Source: Bufo bufo
Lineage: Eukaryota; Chordata; Amphibia; Anura; Bufonidae
Assembly: GCF_905171765.1 (NCBI RefSeq)
Contig: NC_053392.1
Coordinates: 412,228,299 to 412,292,298 of the forward strand
Length of the DNA: 64,000 nt
Direction of reading: 5' to 3'
Each line of letters opens with the position of its first letter. Within the stretch, counting starts at the first letter, position 1. The notes below the pieces were generated by a model, which saw only the letters and a program-made list of their open reading frames with translations, did not search any database and had not been told where the DNA came from. A program made the translations under genes and the position numbers. Shown one piece after another: positions 54,413 to 63,554 of the stretch.

Positions 54413-55371
54413 CACTACAGACCAAAAGTTTGAACACACCTTCTCATTCAAAGAGTTTTCTTTATTTTCATGACTATGAAAATTGTAGATTCACACTGAA
54501 GGCATCAAAACTATGAATTAACACATGTGGAATTATATAAATAACAAACAAGTGTGAAACAACTGAAAATATGTCATATTCTAGGTTCTTCAAAGTAGCC
54601 ACCTTTTGCTTTGATTACTGCTTTGCAAACTCTTGGCATTCTCTTGATGAGCTTCAAGAGGTAGTCCCCTGAAATGGTTTTCACTTCACAGGTGTGCCCT
54701 GTCAGGTTTAATAAGTGGGATTTCTTGCCTTATAAATGGGGTTGGGACCATCAGTTGCGTTGAGGAGAAGTCAGGTGGATACACAGCTGATAGTCCTACT
54801 GAATAGACTGTTAGAATTGGTATTATGGCAAGAAAAAAGCAGCTAAGTAAAGAAAAACGAGTGGCCATCATTACTTTAAGAAATGAAGGTCAGTCAGTCA
54901 GCCGAAAAATTGGGAAAACTTTGAAAGTAAGGGCTATTTGACCATGAAGGAGAGTGATGGGGTGCTGCGCCAGATGACCTGGCCTCCACAGTCACCGGAC
55001 CTGAACCCAATCGAGATGGTTTGGGGTGAGCTGGAACGCAGAATGAAGGCAAAGGGGCCAACAAGTGCTAAGCATCTCTGGGAACTCCTTCAAGACTGTT
55101 GGAAGACCATTTCAGGGGACTACCTCTTGAAGCTCATCAAGAGAATGCCAAGAGTGTGCAAAGCAGTAATCAAAGCAAAAGGTGGCTACTTTGAAGAACC
55201 TAGAATATTACATATTTTCAGTTGTTTCACACTTGTTTGTTATGTATATAATTCCACATGTGTTAATTCATAGTTTTGATGCCTTCAGTGTGAATCTACA
55301 ATTTTCATAGTCATGAAAATAAAGAAAACTCTTTGAATGAGAAGGTGTGTCCAAACTTTTGGTCTGTACTG
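54413..55371 (+). mobile_element. Internally deleted Tc1-like element
   Basis: Ends CACTACAGACCAAAAGTTTG (54413) and its inverted copy (to 55371), TA on both sides. The inverted repeats are about 200 bp. The transposase is reduced to its first residues (MARKKQLSKEKRVAIITL at about 54824) fused after a deletion to the C-terminal part (54938-55273) with [20 protein letters not shown]. The stretch with both catalytic Asp residues is gone, so it could move only with help from another copy. Confidence 0.93.
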
Positions 55372-55373
55372 TA

Positions 55374-55965
55374 CCTGTTCCACAAAATACTGATTGAGGG
55401 CTGAAATACACCTGCTTCCACAATATACTGATTAAGGGGTGCCATATACCTGTTTCCTCCAAATACCGATTGAGGGGAGCTATATACCTGTTTCCGCCAA
55501 ATACTGATTGAGGGTGCCATATACCTTCTTCCACCAAATACTGATTGAGGGCTGCGATACACCTGCTTCCACAAAATACTGATTGAGGGGTGCCATATAC
55601 CTGTTTCTGCCAAATATTGATTGAGGGGTGCTATATACCTGTTTCTGACAAATTCTGATTGAGGGGTGCCATATACCTTCTTCCACAAAATACTGATTGA
55701 GGGTTGCGATACACCTGCTTCAGCAAAATATTGATTGAGGGGTGCCATATACCTGTTTCCGCCAATACTGATTGAGGGGTGCCATATACCTGTTTCCGCT
55801 AAATACTGATTGAGGGGTGCTATATACCTGTATCCGCCAAATACTGATTGAGGGGTGAGATATACCTTCTTCAACAAAATACTGATTGAGGGGTGCTATT
55901 GCTATATACCTTTTTCCAACAAATACTGATTGAGGGCTGCGATATACCTTCTTCCACAAATACTG
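55374..55965 (+). repeat. 39-bp minisatellite, third block
   Basis: About fifteen units ending just before the hAT transposase start. The 39-bp period equals 13 codons, which creates long repetitive minus-strand frames with no protein meaning. Confidence 0.9.
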
Positions 55966-56002
55966 CTCTTCTCTACGGACTTAGGCAGAGGGCATTTAGA
56001 AA

Positions 56003-56198
56003 ATGACAGGCAGAGGAAGAGGCAGACCGTTCCGCAGGGATGGTAGGGGTCGGGCAGGTGCACCAGGCCGGAGCCTAAGTGGGAAGTTGGAAAAGGCGCG
56101 TGCAATAACTTCAAAGGGCGCACCAGAGTTGGTTGAGTGGCTCACTCAGCCTACCGCTTCTGCACCCTCCTCATCCTCTGCATCTGCACCCTCCTCAC
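56003..56198 (+). pseudogene. Second hAT transposase, N-terminal piece
   Basis: ATG 56003 opens MTGRGRGRPFRRDGRGRAG, an arginine-glycine start like that of the hAT at 12424 (MRKTSSKGRGRGHGRGG), then a Ser/Ala/Pro stretch. It is cut by the family B LTR at 56199; the coding region resumes at 61702 with the duplicated ctcac. Confidence 0.75.
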
Positions 56199-57017
56199 TG
56201 TGGCGAAACCAACCTCGCCACTGGGTTTTGGAGGGGCCTGGCTGCTGGCCTCTTGCCCCAGGATTATGGGCCCTCTCATCAGCCAGGCCTCATTTGTTCA
56301 CAAAGGACTTGAACTAACTTGAACTCCTGGTCTAAGTCGTGCCATTGTGGGATGTTAATTGTTTGTGTATTGAAAAGGGTTGTGACATTGTATGTTTAAA
56401 TGGTCAGGAAATGCTGGGTGTGTTTCTATTGTGCCATTGTCCCATTGTGTGTTTAAAGGGTGATGTCTGTCCTGTTGTCTGCACATGTGTATTGGTGACT
56501 TCTCTTTGTCTTGAGAGATAATTGGATTACGCCTCGGGTGTCTCCAGGGCAGAGAGGAGGAAACCATGATGCGTTGTGGGGATGTATTGTCTCTGTGTAT
56601 CCTACAGTGCTGCATATCTGTCCTATGTCACAAGTCTTCATTCTGGTCCCCTAGGGGCGTGTACACTAGATGGGCTTGGTTGTTTTATACCTGCCTGTGG
56701 GCGGACCTGTAATTGCAACAACTGTAATAAAAACCAGGCTGGGTGTGCCAGCACCTCAGACCACTGCTTGACCCTCAACACGGAGCCTTGTCTCGTTATT
56801 GGGGGGATCCGCTGTACGCTGTTAGAGACTGATTGCCAGGAGTGTAAGCTGATTCCTGTTCATCTGCTAGCAGCTATTCGTGAGGTTCCAATTTGGAGTG
56901 CTACTTTGTATCCAGTTCGGGAGTTGGGTGTTCTGCAGTAGCTGTGCCGGTCTCTCAGAAAGGGGCACATAGCCTAAACGGATTTTAACCCCTTGTCTGC
57001 TGAAACGGTCCGTTACA
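56199..57017 (+). repeat. Family B 5' LTR
   Basis: 819 bp with AATAAA at 56726-56731. It shares the first 80 or so bases with family A LTRs (gaaaccaacctcgccactgg), then diverges. Confidence 0.95.
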
Positions 57018-57018
57018 T

Positions 57019-57036
57019 TGGTGGCAGCAGTGGGAT
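57019..57036 (+). other. tRNA-Leu-like primer binding site, family B
   Basis: tggtggcagcagtgggat starts one base after the LTR. It matches the complement of a vertebrate tRNA-Leu (AAG/TAG) 3' end with a single mismatch, from memory of that tRNA. Confidence 0.75.
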
Positions 57037-57106
57037 CGTTCCTACAGCCAGAAGGACAGCTACAGGAGACACCATTTCTGTGGATTCTACAATTTAAGGG
57101 CAACGC

Positions 57107-58879
57107 ATGTCCCAGTACAGCGTCCCTGACAGCAGCAGGATGGAACCAGCAGTGTTATACGAGGAGGAGGACCTGAATGGCCGGGATGCATTAAGGAAAG
57201 ACATCTGGTACCAGGCCCTGGATAGTGTACAATACCAGCGGGGTGAGAGTCTCCCCAGTGAAGAGCAGCGGTTGCAGAAGCAAGTGGCCCTGCGGATGCC
57301 CTTCCTGGGAGAGCAGCCCCTGGAGGAATGGGTGAAGGATCTAGAGCACCGGGTATGGCAGGAGCTATGGCTGGAGGATGCCTACCAGGCGCTTTGGTGG
57401 TATATGGCACAGTATATACCCTGGACAGCCGAACATGACAAGCCAGAGGGAGAGGCGTTTGATGGTCCTGGCTTGTTATGGGAGTCCTTTGCAGAGCCTG
57501 ACTTCGGGAGCCCTGCACAGTCCAGACTTCAGGACATTTTCTATGAGAGGGAGGCTAGGCATGAGTGGGATGACCCCCATGAGGTAGAGCAAGACCTGGC
57601 TCACCTAGCAACCCTGGAGTGGGAACTGGAGCAGGACTACCGAGATCTCTTCCACTCCATTGAGAAGGCTCAGCAGGACGGTAAGGTGACAGACCCAGAT
57701 CCAGACCCATTCAGCTGGGCAGATATTGTAGAGTGTTACTGGGAAGGACCCCAGGTGGCCGGTAGAGATGGGACCGAGGTCTCTCCACCGGTCCTGCAGG
57801 GAATTGGGAGCCCAGTCTCCATTCCCCAGCGGCAGTGTGAATTGCAGGGAATTGGGAGCCCAGTCTCCATTCCCCAGCGGCAGTGTGAAGTGCAGGGAGA
57901 GGAGAGCAGCGTCCTCCCTCCCCAGCGGCACGCTGAGTTACAGGGGGCAGAGGTAGTTGTTCCTGCCCCCCAGCAGCAGAGTGATATGCCGGGAAGGCAG
58001 TGTGAAATGCAAGGAGAGGAGAGCAGCGTCCTCCCTCCCCAGCGGCAGGCTGAGTTACAGGGGGCAGAGGTAATTGTTCCTGTCCCCCAGCAGCAGCATG
58101 ATTTTTTGGGAATTGGGAGCCCAGTCTCCATTCCCCAGCGGCCGAGTGATGTACAGGGAATTGGGAGCCCATTCTCCATTCCCCAGCGGCAGGCGGAGTT
58201 ACAGGGGGCAGAGACAGTCGGTCCTGTCCCCCAGCGGCAGAGTGTCCAGCAGGGAATAGAGATCCCAGTCTCCTTTCCCCAGCAGCAGGACACTGTATTG
58301 GGAGCGGAGACGGTCGGTCGCCCTCCCCAGCGGCTGGAACTATGTATGGGAGAGGAGCTCATTACCCCCTCTCCCCAGCGGCAGCTTAACGCACCAGGGG
58401 GAGACAGTAAGCCCCACAACAGTGCAGATGGGACCGTGGTCTCTGCACTTACAGCACAGGGGGTAGAGACAGTCGGTCTCCCCCTCCAACAACCAGGTAC
58501 CAACCAGGCTTCTTCCATGGTAACGCTGGCACCAGGGCAGAGTACCGCTGATACCTGCCCACATAGCAACCTCCACTCCAAGCCAGGGAGCAACACAGAG
58601 ACCGGGAGTACCAGCTACCAACATAACCTTGGTGGACTCACGGGACCGAGACAGGCTACCAAATGCAACAGGTCCAGTATTGGATTGTGGGTGGACTGCC
58701 AGACTAACTCAGGTACTGACCGTGATGTCAGGTACCTGGTTAGTCTTCCCTGGGAGGGGGAGATGTGTGGCGAAACCAACCTCGCCACTGGGTTTTGGAG
58801 GGGCCTGGCTGCTGGCCTCTTGCCCCAGGATTATGGGCCCTCTCATCAGTCAGGCCTCATTTGTTCACAAAGGACTTGA
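57107..58879 (+). CDS. Gag-position ORF of family B, 590 aa, intact
   Basis: An uninterrupted ORF starts at ATG 57107, 90 bp after the LTR. Residues 1-220 are acidic and Trp/Leu-rich with predicted helices (EEWVKDLEHRVWQELWLEDA, LWWYMAQYIPWTAEHDKPEG). Residues about 225-440 are imperfect repeats around GIGSPVSIPQRQ and EESSVLPPQRQAELQGAE. The tail (SIGLWVDCQTNSGTDRDVRY, LPWEGEMCGETNLATGFWRG) is shared with family A and reads through the polypurine tract about 114 bp into the 3' LTR. No zinc knuckle, protease or transmembrane segment is seen. Position suggests a Gag-like structural protein, but I recognise no family. The long intact frame in an otherwise decayed region argues for recent arrival or selection. 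Confidence 0.75.
   Translation: MSQYSVPDSSRMEPAVLYEEEDLNGRDALRKDIWYQALDSVQYQRGESLPSEEQRLQKQVALRMPFLGEQPLEEWVKDLEHRVWQELWLEDAYQALWWYMAQYIPWTAEHDKPEGEAFDGPGLLWESFAEPDFGSPAQSRLQDIFYEREARHEWDDPHEVEQDLAHLATLEWELEQDYRDLFHSIEKAQQDGKVTDPDPDPFSWADIVECYWEGPQVAGRDGTEVSPPVLQGIGSPVSIPQRQCELQGIGSPVSIPQRQCEVQGEESSVLPPQRHAELQGAEVVVPAPQQQSDMPGRQCEMQGEESSVLPPQRQAELQGAEVIVPVPQQQHDFLGIGSPVSIPQRPSDVQGIGSPFSIPQRQAELQGAETVGPVPQRQSVQQGIEIPVSFPQQQDTVLGAETVGRPPQRLELCMGEELITPSPQRQLNAPGGDSKPHNSADGTVVSALTAQGVETVGLPLQQPGTNQASSMVTLAPGQSTADTCPHSNLHSKPGSNTETGSTSYQHNLGGLTGPRQATKCNRSSIGLWVDCQTNSGTDRDVRYLVSLPWEGEMCGETNLATGFWRGLAAGLLPQDYGPSHQSGLICSQRT
58751..58765 (+). other. Polypurine tract, family B
   Basis: gggagggggagatg stands directly before the 3' LTR, within the ORF. 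Confidence 0.8.
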
Positions 58880-59165
58880 ACTAACTTGAACTCCTGGTCT
58901 AAGTCGTGCCATTGTGGGATGTTAAATGTCTGTGTATTGAAAAGGGTTGTGACATTGTATGTTTAAATGGTCAGCTTGGGAGGAAATGCTGGGTGTGTTT
59001 CTATTGTGCCATTGTCCCATTGTGTGTTTAAAGGGTGATGTCTGTCCTGTTGTCTGCACATGTGTATTGGTGACTTCTCTTTGTCTTGAGAGATAATTGG
59101 ATTACGCCTCGGGTGTCTCCATGGCAGAGAGGAGGAAACCATGATGCATTGTGGGGATGTATTGG

Positions 59166-61264
59166 AGTCCAGGAGAAATGGACTACTTAAAAGGTGCATT
59201 ATTGAAGGCAACAGAAAATTGCATTAGACTTGTCAGTAAAAGCAAAAAAAGGAGGAGACCACTGTGGTACTCAGCAGAAGTGGCCCAAATCATTAAAAAT
59301 AAAAAGCTAGCATTTTGTAATTATAAAAAAAAACAGAGCAATGAAGATAAGGAAATCTACAAGATTAGGCAGAGAGAGGCCAAGCAAGTTATAAGTACTT
59401 CTAAAGCGCAGGCAGAAGAAAAACTAGCTCAGTCTATGAAAAAAAGGGGATAAGACATTCTTCAGATATATAAATGAAAAAAGGAAATTAAAACAAGGAA
59501 TAACTAAATTAAAAACAAAGGACGGAAGGTATGTAGAAGAGAATAAAGAGCTAGCCGACTGCCTTAATGAATACTTCTGTTCAGTTTTTACAAAAGAAAA
59601 AGGAGAAGGACCTCCACTAGAAAGAATGACTAATAAATCGTTGGATGCATGTATCTTTACAGAGGAAGATGTTCTAAGTTTGCTGTCTAAGGTGAAGACA
59701 AATAAGTCACAGGGGCCTGATGAGATACACCCAAAATTATTAAAAGAGCTTAGTGGTGAGCTGGCAAAACCGTTAACAGATTTATTTAACCAATCATTAG
59801 TAACAGGAGTCGTCCCGGAAGATTGGAAATTGGCAAATGTCGTGCCTATTCACAAGAAAGGTAGTAGGGAGGAATCGAGCAACTATAGACCAGTGAGTCT
59901 GACATCAATAGTAGGCAAATTAATGGAAACCCTATTAAAAGATAGGATTGTGGAACATCTAAAATCCCATGGATTGCAAGATGAAAAACAACATGGGTTT
60001 ACTTCAGGGAGATCATGTCAAACAAATCTTATAGATTTTTTTGACTGGGTGAATAAAATAATAGACGGTGGAGGTGCAGTAGACATCGCATATCTAGATT
60101 TTAGTAAGGCTTTTGACACTGTACCACATAGAAGACTTATCAATAGACTGCAATCATTGAGCATGGACTCCCATATTGTTGAGTGGATTAGGCAGTGGCT
60201 GAGTGACAGACAGCAGAGGGTTGTAGTCAATGGAGAATATTCAAAACAAGGTCATGTTACCAGTGGGGTTCCACAGGGATCTGTACTGGGACCGATTTTG
60301 TTTAATATCTTCATAAGTGATATTGCAAAAGGCCTCGATGGTAAGGTTTGTCTTTTTGCTGATGACACAAAGATTTGTAATAGGGTTGATGTTCCTGGAG
60401 GGAAACGCCAAATGGAAAAGGATTTAGGAAAACTAGAAGAATGGTCAGAACTCTGGAAACTGAAATTTAATGTGGATAAGTGCAAGATAATGCACCTGGG
60501 GCGTAAAAACCCAAGGGCAGAATATAGAATATTTGACACAGTCCTGACCTCAGTATCTGAGGAAAGGGATTTAGGAGTAATTATTTCAGAAGACTTAAAG
60601 GTGGGAAGACAATGTAATAGAGCAGCACGAAATGCCAGCAGAATGCTTGGATGTATAGGGAGAGGTATAAGCAGTAGAAAGAGTGAAGTGCTTATGCCGC
60701 TGTACAGAACACTGGTGAGACCTCACTTGGAGTATTGTGCGCAGTACTGGAGGCCATATCTCCAGAAGGATATAGATACTCTAGAGAGAGTTCAGAGAAG
60801 AGCTACTAAACTAGTACATGGATTGCAGGATAAAACTTACCAGGAAAGGTTAAAGGACCTTAATATGTATAGCTTGGAAGAAAGAAGAGACAGAGGGGAT
60901 ATGATAGAAACTTTTAAATACATAAAGGGAATCAACTCGGTAAAGGAGGAGAGCATATTTAAAAGAAGAAAAACTACCACAAGAGGACACAGTTTTAAAT
61001 TAGAGGGGCAAAGGTTTAAAAGTAATATAAGGAAGTATTACTTTACTGAGAGAGTAGTGGATGCATGGAATAGCCTTCCTGCAGAAGTGGTAGCTGCAAA
61101 TACCGTGAAGGGGTTTAAGCATGCATGGGATAGGCATAAGGCCATCCTTCATATAAGATAAGGGCCCGGGGCTATCCATAGTATTCAGTATATTGGGCAG
61201 ACTAGATGGGCCAAATGGTTCTTATCTGCCGACACATTCTATGTTTCTATGTTTCTATGTTTCT
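59166..61264 (+). mobile_element. CR1-type non-LTR retrotransposon, 5'-truncated
   Basis: It is inserted in the family B 3' LTR with TSD atgtattg (59158-59165 and 61265-61272). It lacks ORF1 and most of the endonuclease, the usual 5' truncation of target-primed insertion. It ends without poly(A) in attctatg followed by tttctatg repeats (61236-61264), the octamer microsatellite end of CR1/L2 elements. Confidence 0.92.
59172..61161 (+). pseudogene. CR1 reverse transcriptase, one frameshift upstream of RT
   Basis: The endonuclease-RT linker (MDYLKGALLKATENCIRLVS, RRRPLWYSAEVAQIIKNKK) runs to 59453. A single frameshift at the A7/G4 run near 59440-59449 moves to the frame that is then open to 61161. 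RT blocks are complete: SQGPDEIHPKLLKEL, VVPIHKKGSREESSNYRPVS, HGFTSGRSC, AYLDFSKAFDTVPH (motif A Asp), SGVPQGSVLGP and FADDTKI (catalytic Asp pair), then the CR1 C-terminus (VRPHLEYCAQYWRP, RATKLVHGL, NIRKYYFTERVVDAWNSLP). From 59449 on, 570 codons are intact. Without the endonuclease it cannot insert itself. Confidence 0.9.
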
Positions 61265-61701
61265 ATGTATTGTCTCTGTGTATCCTACAGTGCTGCATAT
61301 CTGTCCTATGTCACAAGTCTTCATTCTGGTCCCCTAGGGGCGTGTACACCAGATGGGCTTGGTTGTTTTATACCTCCCTGTGGGCGGACCTGTAATTGCA
61401 ACAACTGTAATAAAAACCAGGCTGGGTGTGCCAGCACCTCAGACCACTGCTTGACCCTCAACACGGAGCCTTGTCTCGTTATTGGGGGGGATCCGCTGTA
61501 CGCTGTTAGAGACTGATTGCCAGGAGTGTAAGCTGATTCCTGTTCGTCTGCTAGCAGCTATTCGTGAGGTTCCAGTTTGGAGTGCTACTTTGTATCCAGT
61601 TCGGGAGTTGGGTGTTCAGCAGTAGCTGTGCCGGTCTCTCAGAAAGGGGCACATCGCATAAACGGATTTTAACCCCTTGTCTGCTGAAACGGTCCGTTAC
61701 A

Positions 61702-63018
61702 CTCACTCTCTGCTGTGAGCACCCCCAGACACCACCACCACCACCATAGCCCTTCCACTCGAGTCAGAGGAATTATTTTCCCATGCATTCCCAGACCATA
61801 CCGATGCGCAGCCATTCTTGGCATCGGATGAGGAAGCGGAGGTAGGAACGGACGCCACCCAGCGGTCTGACGACAGTACCCAGATCAGCTCAAGGAGGGT
61901 GGTCCTCGCTGTTGCTGCCTACTCCAAGATCTCTAATGTCAGTGGTGGTGAAGGTGGCGATGATGACGTGTCGATGGACGTCACATGGGTGCCCACAGGA
62001 GAGGAAGAGGAGGGGAGTTCAAAGAGAGAGATGGAGCAGCAGATAGGGAGGAGAAGCAGGCAGAACTCGCAGTGCACAGGAGGCAAAAAGCAGACTGCAA
62101 ATGTATCTTGAGCAAGCCATCCACCATGCACGATCACATCTTGTGCTCCCAGGACGCCGGCACATGGCTCCGCAGTGTGGGCTTTTTTTAACGTGTCAGC
62201 TGCTGATAATAGTGTTGCCATCTGCAGCCTATGCTGTCAACGCATAAGTCGCGGTAAGCCCAACACTCGCCTAGGGACGACCGCCTTAAGAAGGCACCCG
62301 CCCCACATCACCAAGCCCAGTGGAAGCAATGCTGTCAGAACCCACAAAGCCACACTCCCGTTGCTCCACGGCCTGCCTCATCTTATTCTCTTCTCTCGTC
62401 CCATTTGTCCTCCACTCCACCTTCCACCGTACCGTCATCGCATTCATCTGGCACAAGGCAGGCTTCCGTGGCCCAAATGTTCGAGCGTAAAAAAATTATG
62501 ACGCCGGATAATCCTCTTGCCCAACGGCTGACCGCTGGCTTGTCGGAACTGCTAGCCCGCCAACTACTGCCATATAAATTGGTGGACTCAGAGGCCTTTA
62601 GAAAATTTGTGGCCATTGGCAAACCACAATGGAAGGTCCCTGGAAGAAAATATTTCTCCCAGAAGGGCATCCCTGAACTATATAGCCACGATCAGTGGCA
62701 AGCTAATATACAGTATCTCTGGCACAAAGTGTCGGTGTCACGATACATCTGACCACAGACATATAATCTAGCAAACACGGGCAGGGAAGGTACATAACTT
62801 TTACTGCCCACTGGGTAAACCTTCTGATGGCCATCAAGCATGTAACCCGTGGCAACCGTGTGTATTTGGTGTTACCACCACGGATTTTATGCAGGCCTGC
62901 CTCTTCTTCTCCTCTTCTTATTCCATCCTCCGTCTCCTCCTCGGCTGATTCCTCCTTTTCCACTGCTACCGCCTCTTCCGCTGCACCCCCTAAGCTCCTT
63001 TCACTGCCAGCTCTCTGA
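61702..63018 (+). pseudogene. Second hAT transposase, main piece
   Basis: This continues 56198. Acidic region (LPLESEELFSHAFPDHTDAQ, FLASDEEAEVGTD, frame 61818-62111), then after frameshifts the BED finger (AICSLCCQRISRGKP, ALRRHPPHI) in 62175-62501 and QASVAQMFERKKIMT, LLPYKLVDSEAFRKF, KYFSQKGIPELY in 62405-62752. Further stops follow (TTDI, stop, SSKHGQGRYI-like) and a Ser-rich end at about 63010. The rest, including the dimerisation domain, is absent because Gypsy-D sequence follows. It parallels 13260-14120 of the first hAT. Confidence 0.78.
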
Positions 63019-63527
63019 GAAGGTCTGGCAGACGTTCTTCTGTACCTCTTGCATGATGTTCTTTATTTTGGTTTCACTTTGTCATCTCCTTTCCTTCTCC
63101 CAGCTGTCACCTATTCACACTAATTGCCTCCCTTTATATTCCCTCCCATACTGCCTCACTTTGCGGTTTATACTACTTCCTGGATTGAAGGGATCACTGA
63201 TGGAGACTTCTGTTACTGCTTGTTCAGATAAGTCCTTTCTTGTATTGGGTTTTCTTGCTGGCTTAAATCTAGGTGACCCTGACTCCCTCCGTATTAAGTT
63301 CAGGGAGCCGGTTGTCGTGTCCCCTCACTATTATAGGGTTTTCAGGTGTCACACAGTCTAGGTACGAGGGCATGCAATCGTCTACCTCAGAGACCTTTGT
63401 ATATGCTTAGCAGTCAGGGTGAGCTCTTAGGGTTTTACAGGGGTCACCTTTATGCTCTTTATTTTGGGATCTAGCCAGTCGGATGTTTATCCATAACTTC
63501 CAGCTATCTGCAATATCATCCGTGACA
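63019..63527 (+). repeat. Gypsy-D 5' LTR (left limit uncertain)
   Basis: T-rich, non-coding sequence ending CA at 63527. It does not closely match the other LTRs in the window, so it is a separate family. Confidence 0.6.
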
Positions 63528-63554
63528 TTATAAACCACCATTACCGTCTTAAGC

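Larger units (their letters stand above)
56199..61701 (+). mobile_element. Gag-only LTR retrotransposon, family B
   Basis: LTRs 56199-57017 (819 bp) and 58766-61701 (interrupted by a 2.1-kb CR1 element) begin TGTGGCGAAACCAACCTCGC and end GGTCCGTTACA. The TSD ctcac is perfect (56194-56198 and 61702-61706). The internal region of 1748 bp holds a primer site, one long ORF and a polypurine tract, with no pol. LTR starts and ORF ends are close to family A; LTR middles and the ORF repeat region differ. Replication would need enzymes supplied by another element. Confidence 0.95.
58766..61701 (+). repeat. Family B 3' LTR, interrupted by CR1
   Basis: Without the CR1 insertion and its 8-bp TSD it is about 829 bp. 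It differs from the 5' LTR by a short insertion (cttgggag near 58975) and a few substitutions. Confidence 0.93.
46682..63015 (+). mobile_element. Second ZBED-type hAT, split by LTR elements and a Tc1
   Basis: It starts TAGATGGCCTTGCGGTTCGCC (46682), with subterminal gttcg/cgaac motifs as in the hAT at 10258. A 39-bp minisatellite leader (47200-47652, 53799-54410, 55374-55965), the transposase start at 56003-56198 and the rest of the transposase at 61707 to about 63015 are in order and orientation. They are interrupted by insertions 47653-53793 (TSD gggtg), 54413-55371 (TA) and 56199-61701 (TSD ctcac). The right terminus is missing because Gypsy-D LTR sequence follows. Without insertions about 3.7 kb remains. 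Confidence 0.75.

Noticed and set aside
53789..55959. Repetitive minus-strand frames of 80-190 codons (NQYLAETGIWHPSIS-like)
   Set aside because: They come from the 39-bp minisatellite, whose period is 13 codons. Frames shift wherever a unit has an indel, as expected of non-coding repeats.
57605..58624. Long minus-strand frames opposite the 590-codon ORF
   Set aside because: They mirror the repeats of the plus-strand ORF. The plus frame has LTR-element context and matches the family A protein, while the minus frames do not.
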